Shown one piece after another: positions 57,660 to 64,000 of a DNA stretch of 64,000 bases. The notes beneath the pieces were generated by a model. The model saw only the letters and a program-made list of their open reading frames with translations. It was not told the origin of the DNA and ran no database searches. How positions within the stretch are numbered: position 1 is the stretch's first letter; each line of letters opens with the position of its first letter. The DNA is from Sphingomonas sp. Leaf9 (GTDB taxonomy: Bacteria; Pseudomonadota; Alphaproteobacteria; Sphingomonadales; Sphingomonadaceae). The stretch is taken from the NCBI RefSeq assembly GCF_001421355.1, contig NZ_LMKC01000001.1, positions 186,001-250,000 on the forward strand, given 5' to 3'. A program made the position numbers and the translations under genes.

Positions 57660-58328
57660 ATGGCACAGTTTTCGACTCCCCCGACCGGCCTGCCCACGGT
57701 GCTGACCGTGCCCGGCCTGAACGGTTCCGGCCCATCGCACTGGCAGACGCTGTGGGAGCAATCGCGCCCCGACACCGCGCGGGTCGAGTTGGGCCTGTGG
57801 TCGCGGCCATTGCGCAATGCGTGGGTGACGAAGCTCGATCAGGCGATCCGCCAGGCACAGGCGCCGGTGGTGCTGGCGGCGCATTCGCTCGGCTGTCTCG
57901 CCGTCGCATGGTGGGCGCAACTGTCGGGACAGCCCTATGGCTGGCCGGTCGCGGGCGCATTGCTGGTGGCGCCGGCTGATGTCGACCGGGCGGGCGCGCC
58001 GGTGGAATTGCAGGGTTTCGCCCCCACGCCGCGTTTCGCCCTGCCCTTCCCCTCGCTGGTCGTCGCCTCGACCGACGATCCCTGGGTCTCGATCGAGCGG
58101 GCGCATTCGATGGCGGTCGATTGGGGCAGCCATTTCGTCGATGCCGGCGCGCAGGGTCATCTGAATGCCGCCAGCGGTATCGGCTGGTGGGAAGAGGGCC
58201 AGGAACTGCTCGACCGCGTGATCGCGGCGTCGGGGGACGGACATGGCCATGTCCGGCTGCCCAGCGATGCCCGGTCGGTGCTGGCGATCAACGCCACCGA
58301 CGCCGCGCAGGGGCAGTTCCTGCGCTGA
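57660..58328 (+). CDS. RBBP9/YdeN family alpha/beta hydrolase
   Basis: 222 residues. 'TVPGLNGSGPSHWQTLWE' is the family start, 'LAAHSLGCLAVAWW' the nucleophile elbow (Ser), and 'DAGAQGHLNAASGIGWW' holds the catalytic His. AGGAG stands 7 nt before ATG 57660. Serine hydrolases of this group have poorly defined substrates. Confidence 0.9.
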   Translation: MAQFSTPPTGLPTVLTVPGLNGSGPSHWQTLWEQSRPDTARVELGLWSRPLRNAWVTKLDQAIRQAQAPVVLAAHSLGCLAVAWWAQLSGQPYGWPVAGALLVAPADVDRAGAPVELQGFAPTPRFALPFPSLVVASTDDPWVSIERAHSMAVDWGSHFVDAGAQGHLNAASGIGWWEEGQELLDRVIAASGDGHGHVRLPSDARSVLAINATDAAQGQFLR

Positions 58329-58336
58329 CGTCCAGC

Positions 58337-58363
58337 GTCACCCCGGATCACGTCCGGGGTGAC
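58337..58363. repeat. Repeat family B, short copy 4
   Basis: GTCACCCCGG-(ATCACGT)-CCGGGGTGAC between convergent hydrolase and the next minus-strand gene; probable shared terminator. Confidence 0.75.
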
Positions 58364-58365
58364 GA

Positions 58366-58767
58366 TCAGGCGACCGATTGAAGATAGACCGCCAGGTCTC
58401 GCACATCCTTCATCGGCGGCAGCTCGACCGGATCGGCCCGCTTCGGAATCGCCAGCCCCAGCCGCGCCCACGCTGCCTCGACCAGATCGGCAACGTCTTC
58501 GTCATCGATCATCAGGAACCGAGCGAAATCGTCGTCGGGATGCGGGACAACGCCCTCTCCGTAACAAGGCGCAACCAGATCGCGGGTCAGCGCGGCGATG
58601 GCCGGAGTCACGCCGTTCTCCGCCACCATCGCGTCGAAATCCGCCGTGCTCCATCCGGCGCGATACGCCTTGGCCGCACTGAACTGCCGCCACATCCGCC
58701 AGTTGAACCAGGCAAGCGCGACCACCGCCAACGCGATGATCGCCGCCGCCTTCTGTCCGCCGGTCAT
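58366..58767 (-). CDS. Single-pass membrane protein of unknown function
   Basis: 133 residues. One N-terminal membrane helix ('[20 protein letters not shown]'), then a cytosolic or periplasmic acidic domain ('[36 protein letters not shown]'). I recognise no family. Its start overlaps the dxs stop by 4 bp, so it is co-transcribed downstream of dxs. Confidence 0.75.
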   Translation of the reverse strand: MTGGQKAAAIIALAVVALAWFNWRMWRQFSAAKAYRAGWSTADFDAMVAENGVTPAIAALTRDLVAPCYGEGVVPHPDDDFARFLMIDDEDVADLVEAAWARLGLAIPKRADPVELPPMKDVRDLAVYLQSVA

Positions 58768-60686
58768 GCGCGGACTTCGGTGGCTCCGCTCTCGTTCCAG
58801 CGCAGCGCCTGCAACACCGTGTCGACGATCTGCGGCGCGTTCAGGCCAGCTTCGTCATATTGCTTTTGCGGGCTGTCCTGATCCTGGAAGGTATCGGGCA
58901 GGCGCATCGTGCGCAGCTTCAGGCCCGCATCGATCAGCCCGCTGTCGCTGGCAAAGGTCAGGACATGCGCGCCGAGGCCCCCGACTGCGCCTTCCTCGAC
59001 CGTCACCGCGACTTCGTGGGTGGTCAGCAGGCGGCGGATCATCGCCTCGTCGAGCGGCTTGGCAAAGCGCAGGTCGGCAACGGTGGTCGACAGCCCCTTC
59101 GCCTCCAGCGCGTCGGCGGCCTTCAGCGCTTCCTCCAGCCGGGTGCCGAGCGACAGGATCGCGATCTTGCTGCCCTCACGGACCAGACGCCCCTTGCCGA
59201 TCTCCAGCTTCTGCGGGACCTCCGGCAGTGCCACGCCGATGCCGTTGCCGCGCGGATAGCGTACCGCGATCGGCCCGGCGTCATATTCGGCGGCGGTATA
59301 GGTCATGTGGACCAGTTCCGCCTCGTCCGCCGGGGCCATCACCACCATGTTCGGCAGCGTCGCAAGATAGGTCACGTCGAAGCTGCCGGCATGGGTCGCG
59401 CCATCCGCCCCGACCAGCCCGGCGCGGTCGATCGCGAAGCGCACCGGCAAATTCTGAATGCAGACGTCGTGCACGACCTGATCATAGGCACGCTGGAGAA
59501 AGGTCGAATAGATCGCGCAGAACGGCCGCATGCCCTGCGCCGCCAGACCGGCGGCAAAGGTCACCGCATGCTGTTCGGCGATGCCGACGTCGAAGAATCG
59601 GTCACCATGTTCCTTGGCAAAGCGGTCCAGCCCGGTGCCCGACGGCATCGCGGCAGTGATCGCGCAGATGCGGCTGTCGGTATCGGCCAGTTGGCTCAGC
59701 GTATGGCCGAACACGTTCTGATATTGCGGCGGCCCGGCGGGCGCCTTCACCTGCGTGCCGGTGATGACGTCGAACTTCTGGACGCCGTGATATTTGTCCG
59801 CCGCCGCTTCGGCCGGGGCATAGCCCTTGCCCTTCTTGGTCACGACATGGACCAGGATCGGGCCTTCCTCGGCATCGCGGACATTTTCGAGGACCGGGAT
59901 CAGATGATCGAGATTGTGACCATCGATCGGGCCGACATAATAGAAGCCCAGTTCCTCGAACAACGTGCCACCGGTCGCCATGCCACGGGCGAATTCGTCG
60001 GTCTTGCGCGCGGCGGTGTGCAGCGGGCGCGGCAGGCGGCGGGCGATCTTCTTGAGCGCCTCACGCAACCCCAGAAACTCGCGGCTCGACACGATGCGCG
60101 ACAGATACGCGGACAGGCCGCCGACCGGCGGCGCGATCGACATGTCGTTGTCGTTGAGGATCACGACCAGCCGGTTGCCCGCCTGCTCGGCATTGTTCAT
60201 CGCTTCATAGGCCATGCCGGCCGACATTGCGCCGTCGCCGATCACGGCAATGCCCTTGCCCGGCGTACCCGCGATCTTGTTGGCGACGGCAAAGCCCAGC
60301 GCCGCCGAGATCGAGGTCGAGCTGTGCGCCGCGCCGAACGGATCGTATTCGCTTTCCGACCGCTTGGTGAAGCCCGACAGCCCGCCGCCCTGGCGCAGCG
60401 TGCGGATACGGTCGCGGCGGCCGGTCAGGATCTTGTGCGGATAGCATTGGTGGCCGACGTCCCACACCAGCCGGTCGGCGGGCGTGTCGAACACATAATG
60501 GATCGCGACGGTCAGCTCGACGACGCCAAGGCCGGACCCCAAATGCCCACCGGTGGTGCCGACCGCGCTGATCGTTTCCTGCCGCAATTCGTCGGCGAGT
60601 TGCCGCAGGTCACCGGGGGCCAGCTTGCGAAGGTCGGCGGGCGTTTGAACGGTGTCGAGCAGCGGCGTGCTAAGTGGATCGGCCAT
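58764..60686 (-). CDS. dxs: 1-Deoxy-D-xylulose-5-phosphate synthase
   Basis: 640 residues. '[28 protein letters not shown]', TPP motif '[35 protein letters not shown]' and '[17 protein letters not shown]' are diagnostic. It starts the MEP isoprenoid pathway, feeding carotenoid, quinone and undecaprenol synthesis. The start at 60686 fits the family length. Confidence 0.97.
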   Translation of the reverse strand: MADPLSTPLLDTVQTPADLRKLAPGDLRQLADELRQETISAVGTTGGHLGSGLGVVELTVAIHYVFDTPADRLVWDVGHQCYPHKILTGRRDRIRTLRQGGGLSGFTKRSESEYDPFGAAHSSTSISAALGFAVANKIAGTPGKGIAVIGDGAMSAGMAYEAMNNAEQAGNRLVVILNDNDMSIAPPVGGLSAYLSRIVSSREFLGLREALKKIARRLPRPLHTAARKTDEFARGMATGGTLFEELGFYYVGPIDGHNLDHLIPVLENVRDAEEGPILVHVVTKKGKGYAPAEAAADKYHGVQKFDVITGTQVKAPAGPPQYQNVFGHTLSQLADTDSRICAITAAMPSGTGLDRFAKEHGDRFFDVGIAEQHAVTFAAGLAAQGMRPFCAIYSTFLQRAYDQVVHDVCIQNLPVRFAIDRAGLVGADGATHAGSFDVTYLATLPNMVVMAPADEAELVHMTYTAAEYDAGPIAVRYPRGNGIGVALPEVPQKLEIGKGRLVREGSKIAILSLGTRLEEALKAADALEAKGLSTTVADLRFAKPLDEAMIRRLLTTHEVAVTVEEGAVGGLGAHVLTFASDSGLIDAGLKLRTMRLPDTFQDQDSPQKQYDEAGLNAPQIVDTVLQALRWNESGATEVRA

Positions 60687-60772
60687 CGCGCCTGACTAGC
60701 GCAGGTGGAACCCACTGTCGATTGCCGGTGCGCGCCAGTTGGGACAAACTGCGCGTATGGTTCAGGAAAGGT

Positions 60773-61234
60773 TCAATCCTGCACGCATGCTGCACAGGTT
60801 CCGCGCACTTCGATAACGGGGCGCACCGGCTTGAACCCGGCCCCCGACGCTGCGGCACGGACGGTACCTGTGATCTTTTCGTCATCGATATGCGTCGTCT
60901 GTCCGCATTTGTCGCAGACGAGGAAAATGCAGTCGTGGACGCAATCGGGATGGGTATTCGCCAGATAGGCGTTGGCGCTTTCGACCCGGCGCGCCAGGTT
61001 CGCGTTCACGAACAGGTCGAGGATGCGATAGACGCTGTTGGGTGCGACGCGCCGCCCCTGCGCCTTCGACACGGCATCGGCGATATCATAGGCGGAGGCA
61101 GGCTTTTCGAACGACGCCAACACGTCGAAGATGCTGGCACGCATCGCGGTCCATTGCTCGCCGGCGCGAATCAGCGCGGCTTCCGCCGCCTTGTTCCACG
61201 CGGCTCCGTGATGTTCGTGATGTTCGTGCGCCAT
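60773..61234 (-). CDS. zur: Fur family regulator, Zur-like
   Basis: 153 residues. The winged helix has 'SAYDIADAVSKAQGRRVAPNSVYRILDLFVNANLARRVES'. Metal sites are the His-rich start 'MAHEHHEHHG', 'HPDCVHDCIFLVCDKCGQTTHID' and the terminal 'GTCAACVQD' (structural zinc). The pattern is closer to Zur than Fur. ATG 61234 starts at the His-rich segment; 61255 is possible. The adjacent MerC-like gene could be a target. The effector metal is inferred, not shown. Confidence 0.85.
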   Translation of the reverse strand: MAHEHHEHHGAAWNKAAEAALIRAGEQWTAMRASIFDVLASFEKPASAYDIADAVSKAQGRRVAPNSVYRILDLFVNANLARRVESANAYLANTHPDCVHDCIFLVCDKCGQTTHIDDEKITGTVRAAASGAGFKPVRPVIEVRGTCAACVQD

Positions 61235-61274
61235 GTCAGCGAGATAGGCGCGCAAACGACAGGCGGCAAGCCGC

Positions 61275-61655
61275 TCAGCAGCGCGCGCGACGGTTCAGAT
61301 GATGCCCCAGCGCCAGCAGCGCGACGCCGCTAAGCGTCGCGATCGCTTCCGGCACGCCGTGCGGCAGGGTGAGCGCCAGCGCCATGACGGCAAGGCCCAT
61401 GCCACCGATCAGCGTCGGCAACCGCTGCCCATGGCGCAAAAAGCCCACGCCCAGCGCGACGATGCCGAGCAGGACGGCCAGGCCGAGGCCGATTTCGTGG
61501 ATCGCCGGATGCAGCAACGTGCCGCCGACCGACGCCAGCAGCGCCATGACCGCGATGGTCGTCACGCAGTGCACCGCGCACAGGCCGGACAGGATGATCC
61601 CGAACCGGTCGAGTCGGCCTTCGTGCAACCAGGTTCGGGCGGTGGTGCTGCGCAT
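61275..61655 (-). CDS. MerC domain membrane protein
   Basis: 126 residues with four membrane helices. 'LDRFGIILSGLCAVHCVTTIAVMALLA' is the MerC signature with its metal-coordinating Cys pair (C-x3-C). Despite the name, many MerC proteins lie next to Zur and are thought to move zinc or other metals. The gene is 40 bp upstream of zur on the same strand; a two-gene operon is likely. Confidence 0.87.
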   Translation of the reverse strand: MRSTTARTWLHEGRLDRFGIILSGLCAVHCVTTIAVMALLASVGGTLLHPAIHEIGLGLAVLLGIVALGVGFLRHGQRLPTLIGGMGLAVMALALTLPHGVPEAIATLSGVALLALGHHLNRRARC

Positions 61656-61762
61656 GCACCCCCTATGCCCCGAATTGCGCGAAGTTACAACATATCGTTT
61701 CATGGCTGCCCAAACGCCGCCGCACGCGCCGGGTTCGACGGGGCCACGAAAAAGTCCCGCCC

Positions 61763-62029
61763 TCAACGTTTGCGCGTTACCATCAGGTCGGGCTTGGCGG
61801 GCGGTTTCCAGCCGGCGGGCGGTTCGACCCGTTGCCGGCTGGTGCCCAGCCCCATCGCACCGGGCGCCTGCCGGGTCAGCCCCGCCGTGTCCGCCGCTTG
61901 CGCGGCGTTGGGATCGGCACCGCCGCGCAGCAGGTTGATCCGGTCGCGCAACCGCGATGCGGTTTCGAAATCCATCGCCGCGGCGGCGGCTTCCATCCGG
62001 GCGCGAAGCGTCTCGATCGTATCGGTCAT
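61763..62029 (-). CDS. UvrB/UvrC-motif small protein
   Basis: 88 residues. 'TIETLRARMEAAAAAMDFETASRLRDRINLLRGG' (residues 3-36) is a stand-alone UVR motif, the helical hairpin that binds UvrB/UvrC or McsA partners. The basic C-terminal tail is unrecognised. No DNA-repair gene is adjacent except rarA 1 kb away. Confidence 0.82.
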   Translation of the reverse strand: MTDTIETLRARMEAAAAAMDFETASRLRDRINLLRGGADPNAAQAADTAGLTRQAPGAMGLGTSRQRVEPPAGWKPPAKPDLMVTRKR

Positions 62030-62060
62030 GCGACCCGAACGCGCGAGACGCCGCGACGGA

Positions 62061-62378
62061 TCATCGCCAGTCGAACGCCAGTGGCGCCTCGCGGAACGCA
62101 AACCGGTCGAGATGGCGCGCGACCGCCCCCTTCAGCCCGTCCAGCTGCTCCGCCGACGTCGCGTCGATCCGCACGTTCAGCGCATCGGAGGCGGCATCGA
62201 ACGTCACCAGCGCGTCGCCGGGATGGCTGGCGCCGCGCGCGTCGCGGGGGAAGACCACCGTACCGTGGTCGGCGTCGAACTCGACGGTCAGGTTATGCTG
62301 CCAATGCTTGCACAGCTGCTGGAGGTACCGGCTGGCCTGCGCAGTCGGCACCGCGGCGTGGGTCGTGAAATCGGTCAT
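62061..62378 (-). CDS. DUF2218 family protein
   Basis: 105 residues. 'ASRYLQQLCKHWQHNLTVEFDADHGTVVFP' matches DUF2218 (PF09981), whose role is unknown; such genes often follow siderophore or PadR regulators. The start overlaps the padR stop by 4 bp, so the two are coupled. Confidence 0.9.
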   Translation of the reverse strand: MTDFTTHAAVPTAQASRYLQQLCKHWQHNLTVEFDADHGTVVFPRDARGASHPGDALVTFDAASDALNVRIDATSAEQLDGLKGAVARHLDRFAFREAPLAFDWR

Positions 62379-62914
62379 AGGCGTTCAACTTTCTGCGCCG
62401 CTTCGTCGAGGATCGCGGCAATGGCGTGGAGGGTGTCGGTGTCGACGTCCGGCCCGGCGAGCCGGTGGTGGAGCGCGGCGCGCAGGTTGGCGCGGGCGCG
62501 GTGGATCGGGCCGGCATCGGTGCGGGCACGGTGTTCGCCCAGCGCCTGCAACCGTGCGAAGAGGTCGGCGACCTGTTCGGCATCCTGCGCCAGCTGCGCG
62601 CTGCCCGCCTCGGTCACGGCGAACAGCTTGCGCGTGCCCTCGCTCGCCTGTTCCTCGATCAGTCCCATGTCGGTCAGCAGCGTCAGTGTCGGATAAACGA
62701 CGCCGGGGCTGGGCGCATAGGCGCCGCCGGTGCGCGCCTCGACCGCGCGGATCAGGTCGTATCCGTGGCGTGGCGCCTCGGCGATGAGCGCCAGCAGCAC
62801 CAGCTTCAGTTCGTCACCGCCCAGCACCCGGCCCCGCGGCCCGCCGCCATGTCGGCCACGACCACCCGGACCCGGCCCGCCGGTCCATGACGCATATCCC
62901 ATTCCAAATCGCAT
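62375..62914 (-). CDS. PadR family transcriptional regulator
   Basis: 179 residues. A Gly/Pro/Arg-rich N-terminal tail (1-35) precedes the winged helix 'KLVLLALIAEAPRHGYDLIRAVEARTGGAYAPSPGVVYPTLTLLTDMGLI'. A C-terminal dimerisation helix carries long Ala/Leu stretches. ATG 62914 was chosen because GGAGA stands 6 nt upstream; the operator at 62926 would otherwise overlap the coding region. It is translationally coupled to the DUF2218 gene. Confidence 0.9.
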   Translation of the reverse strand: MRFGMGYASWTGGPGPGGRGRHGGGPRGRVLGGDELKLVLLALIAEAPRHGYDLIRAVEARTGGAYAPSPGVVYPTLTLLTDMGLIEEQASEGTRKLFAVTEAGSAQLAQDAEQVADLFARLQALGEHRARTDAGPIHRARANLRAALHHRLAGPDVDTDTLHAIAAILDEAAQKVERL

Positions 62915-62925
62915 TCTCATTCTCC

Positions 62926-62952
62926 GATATATCTTAGACACCAAGATATATC
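62926..62952. promoter_or_regulatory. Perfect palindromic operator (GATATATCTT-N7-AAGATATATC)
   Basis: Two 10-bp half-sites that are exact reverse complements, 7 nt apart, lying 12 bp upstream of the padR start and 60 bp from rarA on the other side. It resembles the ATATAT-rich sites of PadR-family regulators. It could control padR-DUF2218 itself and, facing the other way, the rarA transcript. Confidence 0.72.
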
Positions 62953-63011
62953 TTGAAACGGTTCTTGCAAGAGGCGTTTGGCGGTTTTTTGCGAAGGCCT
63001 ATATTCGGGCC

Positions 63012-64000
63012 ATGTCCGACCTGTTCGCCGACTTCGCTCCGCCCGTTCCCGACCCGCCCGCCGCTGGGCCGCTGGCCGATCGCCTGCGCCCGACCACCCT
63101 GTCCGATGTCGTCGGGCAGGATCACCTGACCGGACCGGAGGGTGCGATCGGACGGATGGTGGCGGCGGGAAAGCTGTCGTCGATGATCCTGTGGGGACCG
63201 CCCGGCACCGGCAAGACGACCATCGCCCGGCTGCTCGCCGATGCGGTCGGCCTGCGCTATGCCCAGATTTCGGCGGTCTTCTCCGGCGTCGCCGACCTGA
63301 AGAAAGTGTTCGCCGAAGCGCGCGACCACGCCCGGCTGGGCCGCAAGACGCTGTTGTTCGTGGACGAAATCCACCGCTTCAACCGCGCGCAGCAGGATGG
63401 CTTCCTGCCCTATGTCGAGGATGGCACGGTGACGTTGGTCGGTGCCACGACCGAGAACCCGTCGTTCGAACTGAACGCGGCGCTGCTCAGCCGGTCGCAG
63501 GTGCTGATCCTCCACCGCCTCGGTGCCGATGCGTTGAACGAGCTGCTCGCGCGCGGCGAGGCACTGGAGGAACGGCCCCTGCCCCTGACCGACGCGGCGC
63601 GCGCGGCATTGGTGGCGAGCGCCGATGGCGATGGCCGGTTCTTGCTCAATCAGGCGGAGACGTTGTTCTCGATTCAACTGCCCGAACCGCTCGATCCCGC
63701 CGGGCTGTCGGCGCTGCTGCAACGGCGGGTCGCGGTGTATGACAAGGATCGCGAGGGGCATTACAACCTTATCTCCGCGCTCCACAAATCGCTGCGCGGA
63801 TCGGACCCGCAGGCCGCGCTCTATTACATGGCGCGGATGCTGACGGCGGGTGAGGAACCGCTCTATGTCCTGCGCCGGCTGACCCGCTTCGCCAGCGAGG
63901 ATATCGGCCTCGCCGATCCGCAGGCGCTGGTGCAATGCCTCGCCGCCAAGGACGCCTATGAGTTCCTCGGCAGCCCGGAGGGAGAACTGGCGATCGTGCA
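63012..64000 (+). CDS. rarA: Replication-associated recombination protein RarA/MgsA (5' part)
   Basis: 329 residues read before the window ends; the full protein is about 435. 'LADRLRPTTLSDVVGQDHLTG' begins the AAA+ module, Walker A is 'GPPGTGKTTIA', Walker B 'LFVDEIHRFN', sensor 1 'LVGATTENPSFELNAALLSR'. The start 'MSDLFADFAPP' has a PIP-box-like 'DLFADF' that may bind the clamp. RarA acts at stalled forks. It is divergent from padR across the palindromic operator. Confidence 0.94.
   Translation, partial: MSDLFADFAPPVPDPPAAGPLADRLRPTTLSDVVGQDHLTGPEGAIGRMVAAGKLSSMILWGPPGTGKTTIARLLADAVGLRYAQISAVFSGVADLKKVFAEARDHARLGRKTLLFVDEIHRFNRAQQDGFLPYVEDGTVTLVGATTENPSFELNAALLSRSQVLILHRLGADALNELLARGEALEERPLPLTDAARAALVASADGDGRFLLNQAETLFSIQLPEPLDPAGLSALLQRRVAVYDKDREGHYNLISALHKSLRGSDPQAALYYMARMLTAGEEPLYVLRRLTRFASEDIGLADPQALVQCLAAKDAYEFLGSPEGELAIV

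Noticed and set aside
58860-60695. 611-codon plus-strand frame opposite dxs
   Set aside because: Shadow of the dxs coding pattern; DXS motifs are complete on the minus strand.
61690-61712. Possible Zur box upstream of the merC-type gene (GTTACAACATATCGTTT)
   Set aside because: Only partial dyad symmetry; too many mismatches to a 7-1-7 or GTTATA-type site to list as a feature.
1-64000. CRISPR arrays, tRNA or rRNA genes, prophage or IS elements
   Set aside because: No regularly spaced direct repeats, no TΨC-type GGTTCGAATCC with paired arms, no integrase or transposase found.

Overview
The window is chromosomal DNA of a high-GC alphaproteobacterium, almost certainly a sphingomonad (Sphingomonas or a close relative). 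It encodes a soluble 420-residue serine palmitoyltransferase with the catalytic residues of the Sphingomonas enzyme, plus an ACP, a bacterial-type ceramide synthase and a fatty acid hydroxylase. It also carries a complete PhyR-NepR-EcfG general stress locus with a PhyP-like kinase homologue, the cell-cycle regulator GcrA, and an exosortase-A-type polysaccharide ligase. I see no tRNA, rRNA operon, prophage, insertion sequence or CRISPR array. The region is mostly core genome, with dispersed palindromic repeats between genes.

Layout. 1-1.6 kb: partial metal-dependent hydrolase, divergent TetR regulator, GNAT enzyme. 1.6-3.9 kb: obgE and proB, with a palindromic repeat between them that is translated as the N-terminus of ProB from every ordinary start codon I can find. 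3.9-11 kb: sphingolipid block (SDR reductase, ACP, serine palmitoyltransferase, LptF and LptG permeases, fatty acid hydroxylase, bacterial ceramide synthase), all on the plus strand. 11-18 kb (minus): small exported protein, outer-membrane protein, xth, erpA, M23 peptidase, bcp, glnE. 18-22 kb: general stress locus, containing a 58-aa NepR-like gene convergent to ecfG and a 45-aa membrane protein between ecfG and phyR. 22-28 kb (minus): queE/queC, an exported protein, hslO, argF/argD, an ABC permease. 28-33 kb: gcrA, parE, a beta-lactamase-fold serine hydrolase, SRP RNA (minus), an exported protein. 33-38 kb: tpiA divergent from ppiD-trpE, then a GNAT gene. 38-43 kb (minus): DUF423, KefB-type antiporter, NifU-like scaffold, CvpA, RadA, DUF2945. 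43-47 kb: glycosyltransferase, tiny membrane protein, exosortase-associated ligase and acyltransferase 3, probably for surface polysaccharide. 47-52.5 kb: PfpI protein divergent from topoisomerase IB-MscS, MaoC hydratase-thiolase, and an HTH protein behind palindromic operators. 52.5-64 kb: ilvE/MarR, proC-YbjN, ubiK, tspO, tlyA, an alpha/beta hydrolase, dxs, Zur-like Fur, MerC, a UVR-motif protein, DUF2218, PadR with a perfect palindromic operator, and the start of rarA.

How the parts connect. The sphingolipid genes cover condensation (SPT with a dedicated ACP), ketone reduction (SDR), N-acylation (bCerS) and hydroxylation. The embedded LptF/LptG pair suggests that export of glycosphingolipid, which replaces LPS in sphingomonads, is encoded with synthesis. 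The stress locus has PhyR and its anti-sigma target NepR, a PhyP homologue with a ruined ATP-binding half, and a second NepR paralogue. Near-consensus EcfG-type promoters (GGAAC-N16/17-xGTT) can be read before nepR, before the PfpI, DUF2945 and exported-protein genes, and more weakly before topoisomerase IB. Two dispersed palindrome families (A, five sites; B, four sites) occupy many intergenic gaps.
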